Source: Streptomyces blattellae (GTDB taxonomy: Bacteria > Actinomycetota > Actinomycetes > Streptomycetales > Streptomycetaceae). From it: DNA of 64,000 nucleotides. The stretch's first letter is position 1. Each line of letters starts with the position of its first letter. The notes below the pieces were generated by a model. The model was not told where the DNA came from, ran no database searches, and saw only the letters and a program-made list of their open reading frames with translations. Shown here piece after piece: positions 34,633-45,237 of this stretch. A program made the translations under genes and the position numbers. The DNA lies in contig NZ_WJBG01000244.1 in NCBI RefSeq assembly GCF_009709555.1, positions 35,663-99,662 on the forward strand. Direction: 5' to 3'.

Positions 34633-34643
34633 CGCGGTCGGCC

Positions 34644-34673
34644 TTGACAGCCGTCGCAGATCGCAGGCAGTCT
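34644..34673 (+). promoter_or_regulatory. Putative hyi promoter
   Basis: TTGACA (34644-34649), 18-bp spacer, CAGTCT (34668-34673). It lies downstream of the terminator, so hyi has its own start. The same TTGACA-N18-CAGTCT arrangement occurs at 57029-57058. Confidence 0.5.
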
Positions 34674-34693
34674 TCCATTAAGTAGAAATTAAC

Positions 34694-34708
34694 TTCCGCA
34701 ATACGGAA
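34694..34708. promoter_or_regulatory. TTCC-N7-GGAA operator upstream of hyi
   Basis: TTCCGCAATACGGAA has perfect 5-bp arms, just downstream of the predicted hyi start site. It agrees at 12 of 15 positions with the box at 39156-39170 upstream of gcl. IclR-family repressors such as AllR control glyoxylate and allantoin genes in related bacteria and are the likely binders. Confidence 0.6.
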
Positions 34709-34738
34709 TCCAATGAACGGAAGGGAGCGCCGGCCCCG

Positions 34739-35560
34739 ATGGGATTCGCAGCGCAGCGCTTCAACGTCAACCTGTCGATCCTCTTCACGGAACTCCCGCT
34801 CCTGGAGCGCCCCGCGGCAGCCGCCGCGGCCGGCTTCACCGCGGTCGAGCTGTGGTGGCCCTGGGCCGACTCCCCCACCCCCGAGCAGTCCGAACTCGAC
34901 GCCCTCAAGCGGGCCATCGAGGACGCGGGCGTCCAGCTCACGGGCCTGAACTTCTACGCCGGTCAGCTGCCAGGCCCGGACCGGGGCGCCCTGTCGGTCC
35001 CCGGCGAGGAGTCGGAGAGGTTCCGCGCCAACATCGACGTCGCGGCGGACTTCGCGGCGACCCTGGGCTGCAAGGCCCTCAACGCCCTGTACGGCAACCG
35101 CGTCGACGGCGTGGACCCGGCCGAGCAGGACGCGCTCGCGCTGGAGAACCTCGTCCTCGCGGCGCGGGCGGCCGACCGGATCGGCGCGATCCTGCTGATC
35201 GAGGCGCTGAACCAGCCGGAGTCGCCGCGGTACCCGCTGGTGAGCGCGCCCGCCGCCGTGGGCATCGTCGACAAGGTCAACGATGCCGGTGGTCTCGGCA
35301 ACGCCCGCTTTCTCATGGACCTCTACCACCTCTCCATGAACGGCGAGGATCTGCCGTCGGTGATCGAGCAGTTCGCCGCGAAGACCGGCCATGTGCAGAT
35401 CGCCGACGCCCCGGGCCGAGGCGCCCCTGGAACGGGCTCGCTGCCCCTCGAAGACCTCCTCGACCAGCTGAAGAAGGCGGGCTACGACGGCTGGGCCGGC
35501 CTTGAGTACAAGCCGGGCGACCGCCCGAGCACCGAGGCCTTCGACTGGCTGCCGCGCTGA
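34739..35560 (+). CDS. hyi: Hydroxypyruvate isomerase
   Basis: A 273-residue TIM-barrel protein of the xylose-isomerase-like superfamily: RFNVNLSILFTELPLLERPAAAAAAGFTAVELWWPW, LIEALNQPESPRYPLVS and FLMDLYHLSMNGEDL match bacterial hydroxypyruvate isomerases, with Glu and Asp metal ligands. Interconverts hydroxypyruvate and tartronate semialdehyde. ATG with GGAAGGGAG upstream; 24 nt before glxR. Confidence 0.9.
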   Translation: MGFAAQRFNVNLSILFTELPLLERPAAAAAAGFTAVELWWPWADSPTPEQSELDALKRAIEDAGVQLTGLNFYAGQLPGPDRGALSVPGEESERFRANIDVAADFAATLGCKALNALYGNRVDGVDPAEQDALALENLVLAARAADRIGAILLIEALNQPESPRYPLVSAPAAVGIVDKVNDAGGLGNARFLMDLYHLSMNGEDLPSVIEQFAAKTGHVQIADAPGRGAPGTGSLPLEDLLDQLKKAGYDGWAGLEYKPGDRPSTEAFDWLPR

Positions 35561-35584
35561 CCCCGTACCGAAAGGCACCCCGTC

Positions 35585-36502
35585 ATGAGCGACACACACG
35601 CTGACTCTCCCCGCCCGACCCGCCCGGCGATCGCCTGGATCGGCCTCGGCATCATGGGCTCCCCCATGTCCGAGAACCTGGTCAAGGCGGGTTACGACGT
35701 CACCGGCTTCACCCTGGAGCAGGACAAGCTGGACCGGCTTGCCGCCGCCGGTGGCACCGCCGCCGGTTCGATCGCCGAGGCCGTGCGGGACGCCGATGTC
35801 GTCATCACGATGGTGCCCGCCTCCCCGCAGGTCGAGGCCATCGCGTACGGTCCCGACGGCATCCTGGAGAACGCGAAGTCCGGCGCCCTGCTGATCGACA
35901 TGTCCTCGATCACCCCGCGGACCTCGGTCGACCTGGCGAAGGCGGCGAAGGACAAGGGCATCCGCGTCCTGGACGCACCCGTGTCCGGCGGCGAGGCCGG
36001 CGCCGTCGAGGCCGTACTGTCGATCATGGTCGGCGGTGAGCAGGCCGACTTCGACACCGCGAAGCCGATCTTCGAGGCGCTGGGCAGGACCATCGTGCTG
36101 TGCGGTCCGCACGGCTCGGGTCAGACCGTGAAGGCCGCCAACCAGCTGATCGTCGCCGTGAACATCCAGGCGTGCGCCGAGGCCGTGGTCTTCCTGGAGA
36201 AGTCCGGCGTGGACCTGACGGCCGCACTGGACGTACTCAATGGCGGCCTGGCGGGCTCCACCGTGCTGACCCGCAAGAAGGACAACTTCCTGAACCGGGA
36301 CTTCAAGCCGGGCTTCCGGATCGACCTGCACCACAAGGACATGGGCATCGTCACGGACGCCGCCCGCAACGTCGGCGCGGCCCTGCCCGTCGGTGCGGTG
36401 GTGGCCCAACTGGTCGCGTCCCTGCGTGCGCAGGGCGACGGCGGCCTGGACCACAGCGCGCTGCTGCGCGCGGTCGAGCGCCTCTCCGGCGCCCGGCTCT
36501 GA
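35585..36502 (+). CDS. glxR: 2-Hydroxy-3-oxopropionate (tartronate semialdehyde) reductase
   Basis: A 305-residue beta-hydroxyacid dehydrogenase: GLGIMGSPMSENLVKAGY (NAD(P) binding), substrate motif LDAPVSGGEAGA and catalytic Lys in GSGQTVKAANQ. Reduces tartronate semialdehyde, the product of glyoxylate carboligase, to D-glycerate. Co-transcribed with hyi. Confidence 0.93.
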   Translation: MSDTHADSPRPTRPAIAWIGLGIMGSPMSENLVKAGYDVTGFTLEQDKLDRLAAAGGTAAGSIAEAVRDADVVITMVPASPQVEAIAYGPDGILENAKSGALLIDMSSITPRTSVDLAKAAKDKGIRVLDAPVSGGEAGAVEAVLSIMVGGEQADFDTAKPIFEALGRTIVLCGPHGSGQTVKAANQLIVAVNIQACAEAVVFLEKSGVDLTAALDVLNGGLAGSTVLTRKKDNFLNRDFKPGFRIDLHHKDMGIVTDAARNVGAALPVGAVVAQLVASLRAQGDGGLDHSALLRAVERLSGARL

Positions 36503-36606
36503 CGCCCAGCCCTGACGAACGCCCACAGAGGCTTCCGGGCCGCGACGGCGCTGACACCTGTCCTGTCGCGCCCAGGCGCCGCCGCGGCCCGGACTCGGCG
36601 GCGGCG

Positions 36607-36642
36607 GAGGAGGAGGAGAAGAAGAAGAAGAAGAAGAAGAAG
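36607..36642. repeat. Trinucleotide microsatellite (GAG)4(AAG)8
   Basis: Four GAG and eight AAG triplets in a row form a purine-only tract, very unusual at this base composition. Confidence 0.95.
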
Positions 36643-36852
36643 TCCCGTCTGGTCGCGAGCATCGCCGGCGGCGCCTCCCAGGTCTCCCGCCACGACATGA
36701 TCAAGAAGAACCTGACGGCCGTCCACGCCCTGCGCGAGGACTGCACCAGACGGCCCGCGCGAGCCGAACGGCCCGGATGAGGGGTGGCCGGCCGGATCGC
36801 GCGGGCACGCGCCGCCGGACGGCCACACCAGACCAGGGTCTGGCTGAAGGGC

Positions 36853-36884
36853 GCCGGATACGGACGGTCCCGTATCCGGCGCTC
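36853..36884. terminator. Strong hairpin terminator after the hyi-glxR unit
   Basis: Perfect 13-bp arms (GCGCCGGATACGG and CCGTATCCGGCGC) with a 6-nt loop, then TCTTCT. Confidence 0.75.
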
Positions 36885-36934
36885 TTCTGTGTTCCCGGCG
36901 TGCGGAACCTTCGTGTCCGCAGCAGCCTGAAGTC

Positions 36935-37171
36935 ATGGCACCTCCAACGGAGCATCCGCACATCGTGGTGCACCCCCCGGCCCTGGACGGCTCCCGCCGG
37001 GTCACCTCGGGCGACGAGACTCTGGGGATCGCCACGCACGAGGACGACGTGAGCGAGATCCTGCGGCTGGCCGACCTCTATGTCACGGACCTCGCGGAGA
37101 GCGACTTCATCGAGTGGCAGGGCGGCGGCCCCGACGACTGGCCGGGACTGTCGGAGCACCACGAGCAGTGA
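36935..37171 (+). CDS. Conserved-looking small hypothetical protein
   Basis: A 78-residue acidic protein. HPHIVVHPPALDGSRRVTSGDETLGIATHEDDVSEILRLADL and the FIEWQGGGPDDW end recall a family of small streptomycete proteins (IVVHPP, GRRV, DDV, EW-GG). No function is known to me. ATG start without a strong ribosome site. Convergent with gcl. Confidence 0.55.
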   Translation: MAPPTEHPHIVVHPPALDGSRRVTSGDETLGIATHEDDVSEILRLADLYVTDLAESDFIEWQGGGPDDWPGLSEHHEQ

Positions 37172-37245
37172 CCCCACACGCCGGGCCCGTCGGCACGGGG
37201 GCGGCGGGCCGGGCGTCCGTACGACCTGACCGCGGGACAGCACGA

Positions 37246-37277
37246 AGGGCGGCCCGTCCCTCCGGATGGGCCGCCCT
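37246..37277. terminator. Hairpin terminator between small ORF and gcl
   Basis: AGGGCGGCCC pairs with GGGCCGCCCT across a 12-nt loop, between convergent genes. Confidence 0.6.
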
Positions 37278-37296
37278 GGGTGAGGGCGCGGGCAGG

Positions 37297-39081
<1,785 letters not shown>

Positions 39082-39155
39082 TGAGTACTCCTGCTTCGGC
39101 TGTCGGTTCGCACTCCCGTCGCGCCCCGCGGTGAGCACTTCCGTATAGTTCCATA

Positions 39156-39191
39156 TTCCGTGTAGTGGAATTAGTTTTCTGCTATCTGGAA
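39156..39191. promoter_or_regulatory. Tandem TTCC-N7-GGAA operators upstream of gcl
   Basis: TTCCGTGTAGTGGAA (39156-39170) and TTCTGCTATCTGGAA (39177-39191) are 21 bp apart, two helical turns. A further half-site TTCCGTATAG begins at 39139. The first agrees with the hyi box at 12 of 15 positions (in reverse orientation). Confidence 0.6.
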
Positions 39192-39305
39192 TCAATGTAG
39201 ATGGGCCGAAGAAGGGCGGTCAAGGGACGGACAAGCAGGGGTTTTCTGGAGGACGATGGCCTCGCTGTCCCGGTGTGCGGTCGCGAGCTCGTCCTGGAGT
39301 GGGCC

Positions 39306-40013
39306 ATGTCCGAGAGCGTGTCCGTGCGCTGCCCCGCCTGTCGGCGCGAGCAGTTCTACTCGGCGCCGTCGTATCCGTGTGCGTGCGGGGCACCGGTGAT
39401 CCCGCCGCTCGATCCGGCGGGGACCGCGACGGCCGTCACCCACCAGGTCTGGGACGAGCAGTGGGTCACCGTGCGCTGCGCTTCGTGCGGCCGCAGCGAG
39501 CAGTGGCCGCGGCCGGAGCTGGGCTGCCCCTGCGGGACGCTGCTGCGGATCCCGGTGGCGGGGGCGGATGCCGAGGAGGAGGCGGAGGAGGCGGCGGCCG
39601 AGCCCGCGCCGGCCGTCGCCCGCCGTGCCTTCACCCCGGTGACCATCCGCACCGCCCGCGACGCGGTCACCGCCGCGGCCCTGTATCTGCGCTGGCTCGG
39701 CTACCGGGACATCCGCCGCGCGGACCAGCGGCCCCCGTCCGGCATCGGCCTGGCCGCCCGCGGACTGCTGGCCCAGGTCGACCCGACCGTGCGCCCGGCG
39801 TCGCTGCGGGACGTGGAGTGCCTGTGGCTGACGGCGATGACGGAGTCCGCCGGGTGCGTCTACTTCTCGCTGGCCGGGTACGCCACCGATGCCCGTACCC
39901 GCGCCGACGACCTGGGCGTCCCCCTCTTCGTCCTCGACCTCACCGGCACCCCGCAGCCGGTCAACAGCCTCGCCGACGACCTGGACGCGACGGGCGCCTC
40001 CGGCGCCTTGTAG
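39306..40013 (+). CDS. Double zinc-ribbon protein with degenerate Mrr-like nuclease domain
   Basis: A 235-residue protein. Residues 1-85 hold two zinc-ribbon-like Cys sets (CPAC...CACG and CASCG...CPCG). An Ala/Glu linker follows. Residues ~110-235 (FTPVTIRTARDAVTAAALYLRWLGYRDI, GIGLAARGLLAQVD, FSLAGYATDARTRADDLGVPLFVLDL) have the order of the Mrr restriction-endonuclease fold, but the catalytic pattern GIDxxxxxxxxQVK reads GIGLAARGLLAQVD, so the metal-binding Asp and the Lys are lost. It is likely a binding protein rather than a nuclease. ATG at 39306. Divergent from gcl. Confidence 0.65.
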   Translation: MSESVSVRCPACRREQFYSAPSYPCACGAPVIPPLDPAGTATAVTHQVWDEQWVTVRCASCGRSEQWPRPELGCPCGTLLRIPVAGADAEEEAEEAAAEPAPAVARRAFTPVTIRTARDAVTAAALYLRWLGYRDIRRADQRPPSGIGLAARGLLAQVDPTVRPASLRDVECLWLTAMTESAGCVYFSLAGYATDARTRADDLGVPLFVLDLTGTPQPVNSLADDLDATGASGAL

Positions 40014-40108
40014 TCGGCGTCAGAGCGACCGCGCGGTCTCCCCTCTCAGCTCGGCCTTCCGCACCTTCCTCGGCATGGTCATCGGAAAGGACCCGGTGTC
40101 CGACGAAC

Positions 40109-41779
40109 TCACCGGAAGTCCTCCTCGCGGTACTCGGCGTCCGAGCCCGCGGCGGTGGCCTCGCGCAGTTCGATGCGGCGGATCTTGCCGGAGACGGTCT
40201 TGGGCAGCGGGGCGAACTCCAGGCGGCGGACGCGCTTGTAGGGGGCGAGAGTCTCCCGGGAGTGCTCGAACAGCGCCTTCGCCGTGTCGGGGCCCGGCTC
40301 CCAGCCCGCCGCGAGGACGACGTACGCCTTCGGCACGGCGAGGCGCAGTTCGTCCGGGGCGGGCACGACGGCGGCCTCGGCGACCGCCTCGTGCTCCAGC
40401 AGGGCGCTCTCCAGCTCGAACGGGGAGATCTTGTAGTCGCTCGCCTTGAACACGTCGTCCGACCGCCCGACGTACGTGATGTAGCCGTCGGCGTCCCGGG
40501 AGCCGATGTCTCCGGTGCGGTAGTAGCCGTCGGCCATCGCCTCCGCCGTACGCTCCGGGTCGCCGTGGTAGCCGGTCATCAGGCCGACCGGGCGGGCCGA
40601 GAGGTCGAGGGCGATCTCGCCCTCCGTGGCGCCGGGTGCGCCGGAGACCGGGTCGAGGAGTTCCACGCGGAAGCCGGGGCTGGGGCGGCCCATGGAGCCG
40701 GTCTTCAGGGGCTGGCCGGGGCTGTTGGAGACCTGGACGGCGGTCTCGGTCTGGCCGAAGCCGTCGCGGATGGTCACGCCCCAGGCCCGCCGGACCTGCT
40801 CGATGACCTCGGGGTTGAGGGGTTCCCCCGCGGCCAGGACCTCGCGCGGCGGGGTGCGCAGCTGGGTCAGGTCGGCCTGGATGAGCATGCGCCACACGGT
40901 CGGCGGGGCGCAGAACGTCGTCACGCCCGCCCGGTCCATCTCCGCCATCAGCCGGGCCGCGTCGAAGCGGGTGTAGTTGTGCAGGAAGACGGTCGCCTCC
41001 GCGTTCCACGGCGCGAACAGGTTGGACCAGGCGTGCTTGGCCCAGCCCGGGGAGGAGATGTTGAGGTGCACGTCGCCGGGTTTCAGGCCGATCCAGTAGA
41101 GGGTGGCGAGGTGGCCGATCGGGTACGAGGCGTGGGTGTGCTCGACGAGCTTGGGGCGGGCCGTCGTGCCGGAGGTGAAGTAGAGCATCAGTGTGTCGTC
41201 GGCGCGGGTCGGGCCGTCGGGCACGAAGTCCGCGGGGGCCTGGTAGGCGTCGTCGAACGACAGCCAGCCCGCGGCTGCCTCATCGGTCGCGATACGGGTG
41301 TAGTCGCCGGGTACCCCGGCGAACTTGGCCGTGTCCTCGGCGCGCGCGATCACATGCCGGACCCGCCCGCGTTCGACCCGGTCGCGCAGGTCGGCGGGGC
41401 CGAGCAGCGGGGTGGCCGGGATGACGACGGCGCGCAGCTTCATCGCGGCCAGCGCGGTGATCCACAGCTCCGCCTGGTTGCCGAGCATGACGAGGATCCG
41501 GTCCCCGGCACGGACGCCCTGCTCGCGCAGCCAGTTGGCGAACTGGTCGGAGCGCACCGCCATCTCACCGAAGGACAGCCGGGTCTCGCGGCCGTCCTCC
41601 TCGACGATGTGCAGCGCGGTCCGGGCGTTGCCGCGGGCGATGGTGTCGAACCAGTCGAGCGCCCAGTTGAAGTGGTCCGGACGGGGCCAGGTGAAGCCCT
41701 CGTACGCGGCGGCGTAGTCCTCGCGGTGCTCCAGCAGGAAGTCCCGTGCCCTGCGGAACTCCTCCGTCGACGTCGTCAT
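40109..41779 (-). CDS. Acyl-CoA synthetase (AMP-forming)
   Basis: A 556-residue ANL-superfamily enzyme: AMP-binding YFTSGTTARPKLVEHTH, DGFGQTETAV, YYRTGDIGSRDADGYITYVGRSDDVFKASDYKISPFELES and the late catalytic Lys in LPKTVSGKIRRIELR. It resembles medium-chain or acetyl-type acyl-CoA synthetases of the SACS group. Start ATG at 41779 with GGAGGAC. Divergent from the LAL regulator, which may control it. Confidence 0.9.
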   Translation of the reverse strand: MTTSTEEFRRARDFLLEHREDYAAAYEGFTWPRPDHFNWALDWFDTIARGNARTALHIVEEDGRETRLSFGEMAVRSDQFANWLREQGVRAGDRILVMLGNQAELWITALAAMKLRAVVIPATPLLGPADLRDRVERGRVRHVIARAEDTAKFAGVPGDYTRIATDEAAAGWLSFDDAYQAPADFVPDGPTRADDTLMLYFTSGTTARPKLVEHTHASYPIGHLATLYWIGLKPGDVHLNISSPGWAKHAWSNLFAPWNAEATVFLHNYTRFDAARLMAEMDRAGVTTFCAPPTVWRMLIQADLTQLRTPPREVLAAGEPLNPEVIEQVRRAWGVTIRDGFGQTETAVQVSNSPGQPLKTGSMGRPSPGFRVELLDPVSGAPGATEGEIALDLSARPVGLMTGYHGDPERTAEAMADGYYRTGDIGSRDADGYITYVGRSDDVFKASDYKISPFELESALLEHEAVAEAAVVPAPDELRLAVPKAYVVLAAGWEPGPDTAKALFEHSRETLAPYKRVRRLEFAPLPKTVSGKIRRIELREATAAGSDAEYREEDFR

Positions 41780-42085
41780 CCGTCCTCCCAATTCTCTGGT
41801 CGATCGCCTACGGGCGCTCCCGCTCGTGACCGGACCCTGGCCGGGCGGCTCCCGGACCTGCTCCAAGTCTCCCTACCCCCAGGGGGACACAAGTCTCCCT
41901 ACCCCCAGCAGGACACCGCTGTCACGCGCCTGGGCCGAGCCCGCTGCGCCGACCCTCTTTTCATGGACTCGCGCTTTGAATTTCCCTATGCTCCACTCCT
42001 GTTATTTCCCTCACCTCGTCACACGTCCGAATTTCAAAGAGCCGTTGCCTAATATTGGCCAGGACACGACACACGGAGGGGAGCG
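41780..42085. other. 306-bp divergent promoter region
   Basis: Between the acyl-CoA synthetase and the LuxR-type regulator. Contains the 26-bp direct repeats (41864-41915) and an AT-rich stretch at about 41960-42060 where the regulator promoter probably lies. Confidence 0.6.
41864..41915. repeat. 26-bp direct repeat in the synthetase/regulator promoter
   Basis: Two tandem copies of CAAGTCTCCCTACCCCCAG plus 7 bp differ at only two positions. The unit contains CTCCCTACCCCCAGGGGG-like sequence. The location between divergent genes fits a regulator-binding array. Confidence 0.7.
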
Positions 42086-45034
42086 GTGACCGTGCGACCG
42101 GACTTCAAGGAGCCTGCCAGATGCCGCCCCGACCTGGTCATCGGCCGGGAGGAACTGGTCGCTCAGGCGCGTGAGCAACTCGGCCGGGGCGGCAGCGTGC
42201 TGCTCCACGGTCCCGCCGGAATAGGAAAGTCGATGCTCATGCGGGCATTGGCCGCACAATATGCCGAAGCGGCACGGACCGTGTTGCGCTGCTCGGCCAC
42301 CGAGTCCGAATCCCACCTCCCCTTCCTCGCCCTGGCCGATCTGCTCGGTCTCGCCCTGGACGAGGTGTCCGGCCAACTGCCCGCCGCCCAGCGCACCGCC
42401 CTGGAGTCCGCACTCACCGGCCGCGGCGAGTCCACCCTCCAGCGCGACGGCCTCGCGCTGCGCCTGGCGGTGCTGTCCGCGCTGCGCGCGCTCGCCGCCG
42501 CGGGACCCGTTCTGATCGTCGCCGACGACCTGCAGTGGCTGGACCCGGCCAGCGCCGAACTCCTCGGCTTCGCCGCCCGCCGTCTCGGCGACACCCCGGT
42601 ACGGATGCTGGGCGCGGTGCGAACGGAGGGCCAGGAGTACGACCGGCATCTACGCGCGTCCCCACCGGACACCCTCGCCGTCCGGCTCGACCCGCTCTCC
42701 CGCACCCAGGTCTCCGAACTCCTCGATCACCGCGGCTACCCGGGGCTGTCCCGCTCCACCGTCCGCGAGATCCACCGCACCAGCGGCGGCAATCCGCTGT
42801 TCGCCCTCGAACTGGGCCGCGCGCTCGCCGAGAGCGCGGCCCGTCCCCGGCCGGGCGAGCCGCTGCCGGTGCCGACCTCGCTGCGGGCCCTCGTCCTCAG
42901 CCGCCTGGAGAACCTCTCCGACGAGGTCCGTAACACCCTGCTCGTGGCCAGCGCGGGCGCCCGCCCCACACTGGCCCTGCTGCACGCGGCCGGCCGTGCG
43001 AACGCCGAGGCCGAGACCGCCCAGGCCGCGACGCTGGGCCTGCTGGCGACCGAGCCCGAGGGCCCGGCCGTACGGTTCGCGCATCCGCTGGTCTCGGCCG
43101 CGCTGTATGCGGAGGCCACCGCGCAGGAGCGGCGGGCCGCGCATGCCGCGCTGTCCACGGCGGCCTCCGACCCGATCGAGCGGGCCCGGCATCTGGCCCT
43201 GGCGACGACCGGCACCGACCCGGAGGTGGCGGCCCGGCTCGCTCAGGCCGCCGCCCTGGCCCGGGACCGGGGCGCACCGGCCGTGGCCTCCTCGCTCGGG
43301 CTGCTCGCGGCCCGGCACGCCCCGGCGGACGGCGAACCGACCCCGGAGGCGCTGCGGTTGCAGGCCGCCGAGGACGCGATCACCGCCGGGGACCTGGACC
43401 TCGCCCGGGACATCGCGCGGGAGGTGCTCGGCCGGACGTCCGTGCCCGAGGACCGGGTGCGGGCCTGGATCATCGTGATCGACACGGCGGGACACGCCAT
43501 GACGGAGGTCGACTCGGTCTTCCCGCAGGCCCTCGCCGACGCGGGCGACGACCCGAAACTGCTCGCCCTGATCCACTACCAGCTCGCCTGGCGGGGCCTG
43601 CTCGTGGAGGGCGACTTCGACGAGGCCCGCCGGGCGGCCGCGTACTCGGCGGAGCTGGCCGAGCGGGCCGGCGACCGGTACACCGAGCTGATGGCGCTCT
43701 CCTTCCAGGCCCAGATCGAGACCCTGATGGGCCATGCGAACGCCCCCGCGACGATCCGGCGTGCGTTGACGGAGCCTCAGGATCCGCGGGTGGCCTGCCA
43801 TCACAACGGGGCCGGCTACTCCCGGTTCCGCTGGCTGATCATGAGCGATCAGCTGCCCGAGGCCCGGGCGACGGTCACCGCGCTGCTGCGCGAGGTACGG
43901 CGGCGCGGCTCCGTCGAGAGCGAGGTGCACTTCCTGCGCGGGGTGGCCGAGACCGAACTGCGCTCCGGGCACTGCGGCCGTGCGCTGGACCTGGCCCGGG
44001 AGGGTCTGCGGCTGGCCCGGGACAGCGGGATCGGTGAGGTGGCCTCCGCCGTTCTCACCTCGATCGCCGAAGCCTCGGGCGGCGAGGTGGACCGGGCGCT
44101 GGACCTGGCCCGGGAAGCGGTCGAGCACGCCGAGGAGGGCGGCGACCAGGTGTACGTCTCCCGGGCACTGGCCGCCCTGGGGTACGCCCAGCTGGTCGCC
44201 GGGGACGCGCCGGAGGCGGTCCGGTCGCTGCGGCGGGTGCGGGAACTGGAGCACGGGCTCGGCATCACCGACCCGGCGCGCGGCCGCTGGCACGGCGACC
44301 TCGCCGAGGCGCTGGTGCGGATCGGCGAGCCGGCCGAGGCGCAGGACCTCATCGACGTCACCCGCGAACAGGCGATGCGGCTCGGCCGTGAGAGCGTGCT
44401 CGCCGTACTGGACCGGGCTCAGGCCCTGGTGCGGGCGGCACGCGGTGAACACGACGCCGCCGTGGCCCAGCTGACGTCGGTTCAGGACCGGCTCGGCAAA
44501 CTGGGCTACGGCCTGGAGGAGGCCCGGACCGCGTTCGTCCTGGCCTCGCTGCGCGCCCGGCGGCCCGGCCGAACCGATGGGGCACGCCGGGGCCGGGAGA
44601 GCGAGTGGGGGAGCACTCAGGCCACTCAGGCCACTCAGCCCCGAAAGGCCGAGCACGGCCGGGCTCCCGACACCGGCTCCGGCGCCCCGCGGGCGGACCG
44701 GGGCAGCGGGACGTCGTACGACGAAGCGGCCCGGCTGCTGCGCCGCTGCCGGGCGCTGCCATGGCTGCGCCAGGTGGATGCGGCGGTTGACGCGAGCCCG
44801 CCGGAGCCCGCCGCCCAGCCGCCCGCCGCCCTCGACGGGCTGGACGGTCTCGCCTCGATGGAGCGTCAGGTCGCCGCGCTCGTCATGGAGGGCGCGACCA
44901 ACCGGGAGATCGCCGGGCGCCTGTTCATCAGCGTCAAGACGGTCGAGGCGACACTGACCCGGGTCTACCGCAAGCTGGGCATCCGTTCGCGCGTCGATAT
45001 CGTCCGACTGGCGGCAGGACGCCGCGCGGAGTGA
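42086..45034 (+). CDS. LAL-family (MalT-like) LuxR regulator
   Basis: A 982-residue large ATP-binding LuxR regulator: Walker A HGPAGIGKSMLM (about residue 42), Walker B VLIVADDLQWLD (about 142-153), a long helical TPR-like middle, and a C-terminal LuxR helix-turn-helix (ASMERQVAALVMEGATNREIAGRLFISVKTVEATLTRVYRKLGIRSRVDIV). An insert with ATQATQATQPRK sits before the HTH. GTG start with GGAGGGG. Neighbours are a divergent acyl-CoA synthetase and a downstream secreted protease, either of which may be a target. Confidence 0.93.
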   Translation: MTVRPDFKEPARCRPDLVIGREELVAQAREQLGRGGSVLLHGPAGIGKSMLMRALAAQYAEAARTVLRCSATESESHLPFLALADLLGLALDEVSGQLPAAQRTALESALTGRGESTLQRDGLALRLAVLSALRALAAAGPVLIVADDLQWLDPASAELLGFAARRLGDTPVRMLGAVRTEGQEYDRHLRASPPDTLAVRLDPLSRTQVSELLDHRGYPGLSRSTVREIHRTSGGNPLFALELGRALAESAARPRPGEPLPVPTSLRALVLSRLENLSDEVRNTLLVASAGARPTLALLHAAGRANAEAETAQAATLGLLATEPEGPAVRFAHPLVSAALYAEATAQERRAAHAALSTAASDPIERARHLALATTGTDPEVAARLAQAAALARDRGAPAVASSLGLLAARHAPADGEPTPEALRLQAAEDAITAGDLDLARDIAREVLGRTSVPEDRVRAWIIVIDTAGHAMTEVDSVFPQALADAGDDPKLLALIHYQLAWRGLLVEGDFDEARRAAAYSAELAERAGDRYTELMALSFQAQIETLMGHANAPATIRRALTEPQDPRVACHHNGAGYSRFRWLIMSDQLPEARATVTALLREVRRRGSVESEVHFLRGVAETELRSGHCGRALDLAREGLRLARDSGIGEVASAVLTSIAEASGGEVDRALDLAREAVEHAEEGGDQVYVSRALAALGYAQLVAGDAPEAVRSLRRVRELEHGLGITDPARGRWHGDLAEALVRIGEPAEAQDLIDVTREQAMRLGRESVLAVLDRAQALVRAARGEHDAAVAQLTSVQDRLGKLGYGLEEARTAFVLASLRARRPGRTDGARRGRESEWGSTQATQATQPRKAEHGRAPDTGSGAPRADRGSGTSYDEAARLLRRCRALPWLRQVDAAVDASPPEPAAQPPAALDGLDGLASMERQVAALVMEGATNREIAGRLFISVKTVEATLTRVYRKLGIRSRVDIVRLAAGRRAE

Positions 45035-45157
45035 GGCCGGTACGGGTTTACTGGGCGCGACCGAGGGTTTTCCCTCCCCAACTCCCTTAGGGGGTTCCCT
45101 CATTGGGAGAAGGCTGTGCGCCCGCCTAGCGTATGGGCATGCCGCTCGCCCGGGCAT

Positions 45158-45183
45158 ACGGGGGTCGATCCCGAGACCCCCGT
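45158..45183 (+). promoter_or_regulatory. Leader hairpin upstream of trypsin gene
   Basis: ACGGGGGTC pairs with GACCCCCGT across an 8-nt loop, 55 nt before the protease ATG. It may stabilise the mRNA 5' end or be an operator. Confidence 0.35.
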
Positions 45184-45237
45184 GCTCAACCCCCCACACC
45201 CGCGCGACCCCCCACCGGCAACCCCTTGAGGAGACTC

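Larger units (their letters stand above)
33888..34738. other. 851-bp region with no recognised gene
   Basis: Open frames here have no family resemblance and poor codon bias. Visible structure: an ATCAC/GTGAT inverted repeat (34105-34121) in an unusually AT-rich stretch, a two-hairpin RNA ending in a T-run (34569-34632), a promoter (34644-34673) and an operator (34694-34708). Confidence 0.6.
36503..36934. other. 432-bp region with a Glu/Lys microsatellite and terminator
   Basis: An open frame through 36502-36780 contains EEEEKKKKKKKK then SRLVASIAGGASQVSRHDMIKKNLTAVHAL, which is protein-like, but no start codon lies downstream of glxR in that frame. It may be the tail of a deleted gene. The terminator follows at 36853-36884. 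Confidence 0.4.

Noticed and set aside
34017..34685. 222-codon frame upstream of hyi
   Set aside because: No family resemblance, runs through the terminator hairpins and the hyi promoter.
39275..42052. 925-codon plus-strand frame
   Set aside because: Shadow of the zinc-ribbon gene and antisense of the acyl-CoA synthetase; no protein motifs.
42008..42120. Apparent duplication encoding RPNFKEP and RPDFKEP around the LAL start
   Set aside because: Only about 25 bp of imperfect similarity across the start codon; too weak to call a repeat.
42650..45199. 849-codon minus-strand frame
   Set aside because: Antisense to the LAL regulator, which has clear Walker and HTH motifs.
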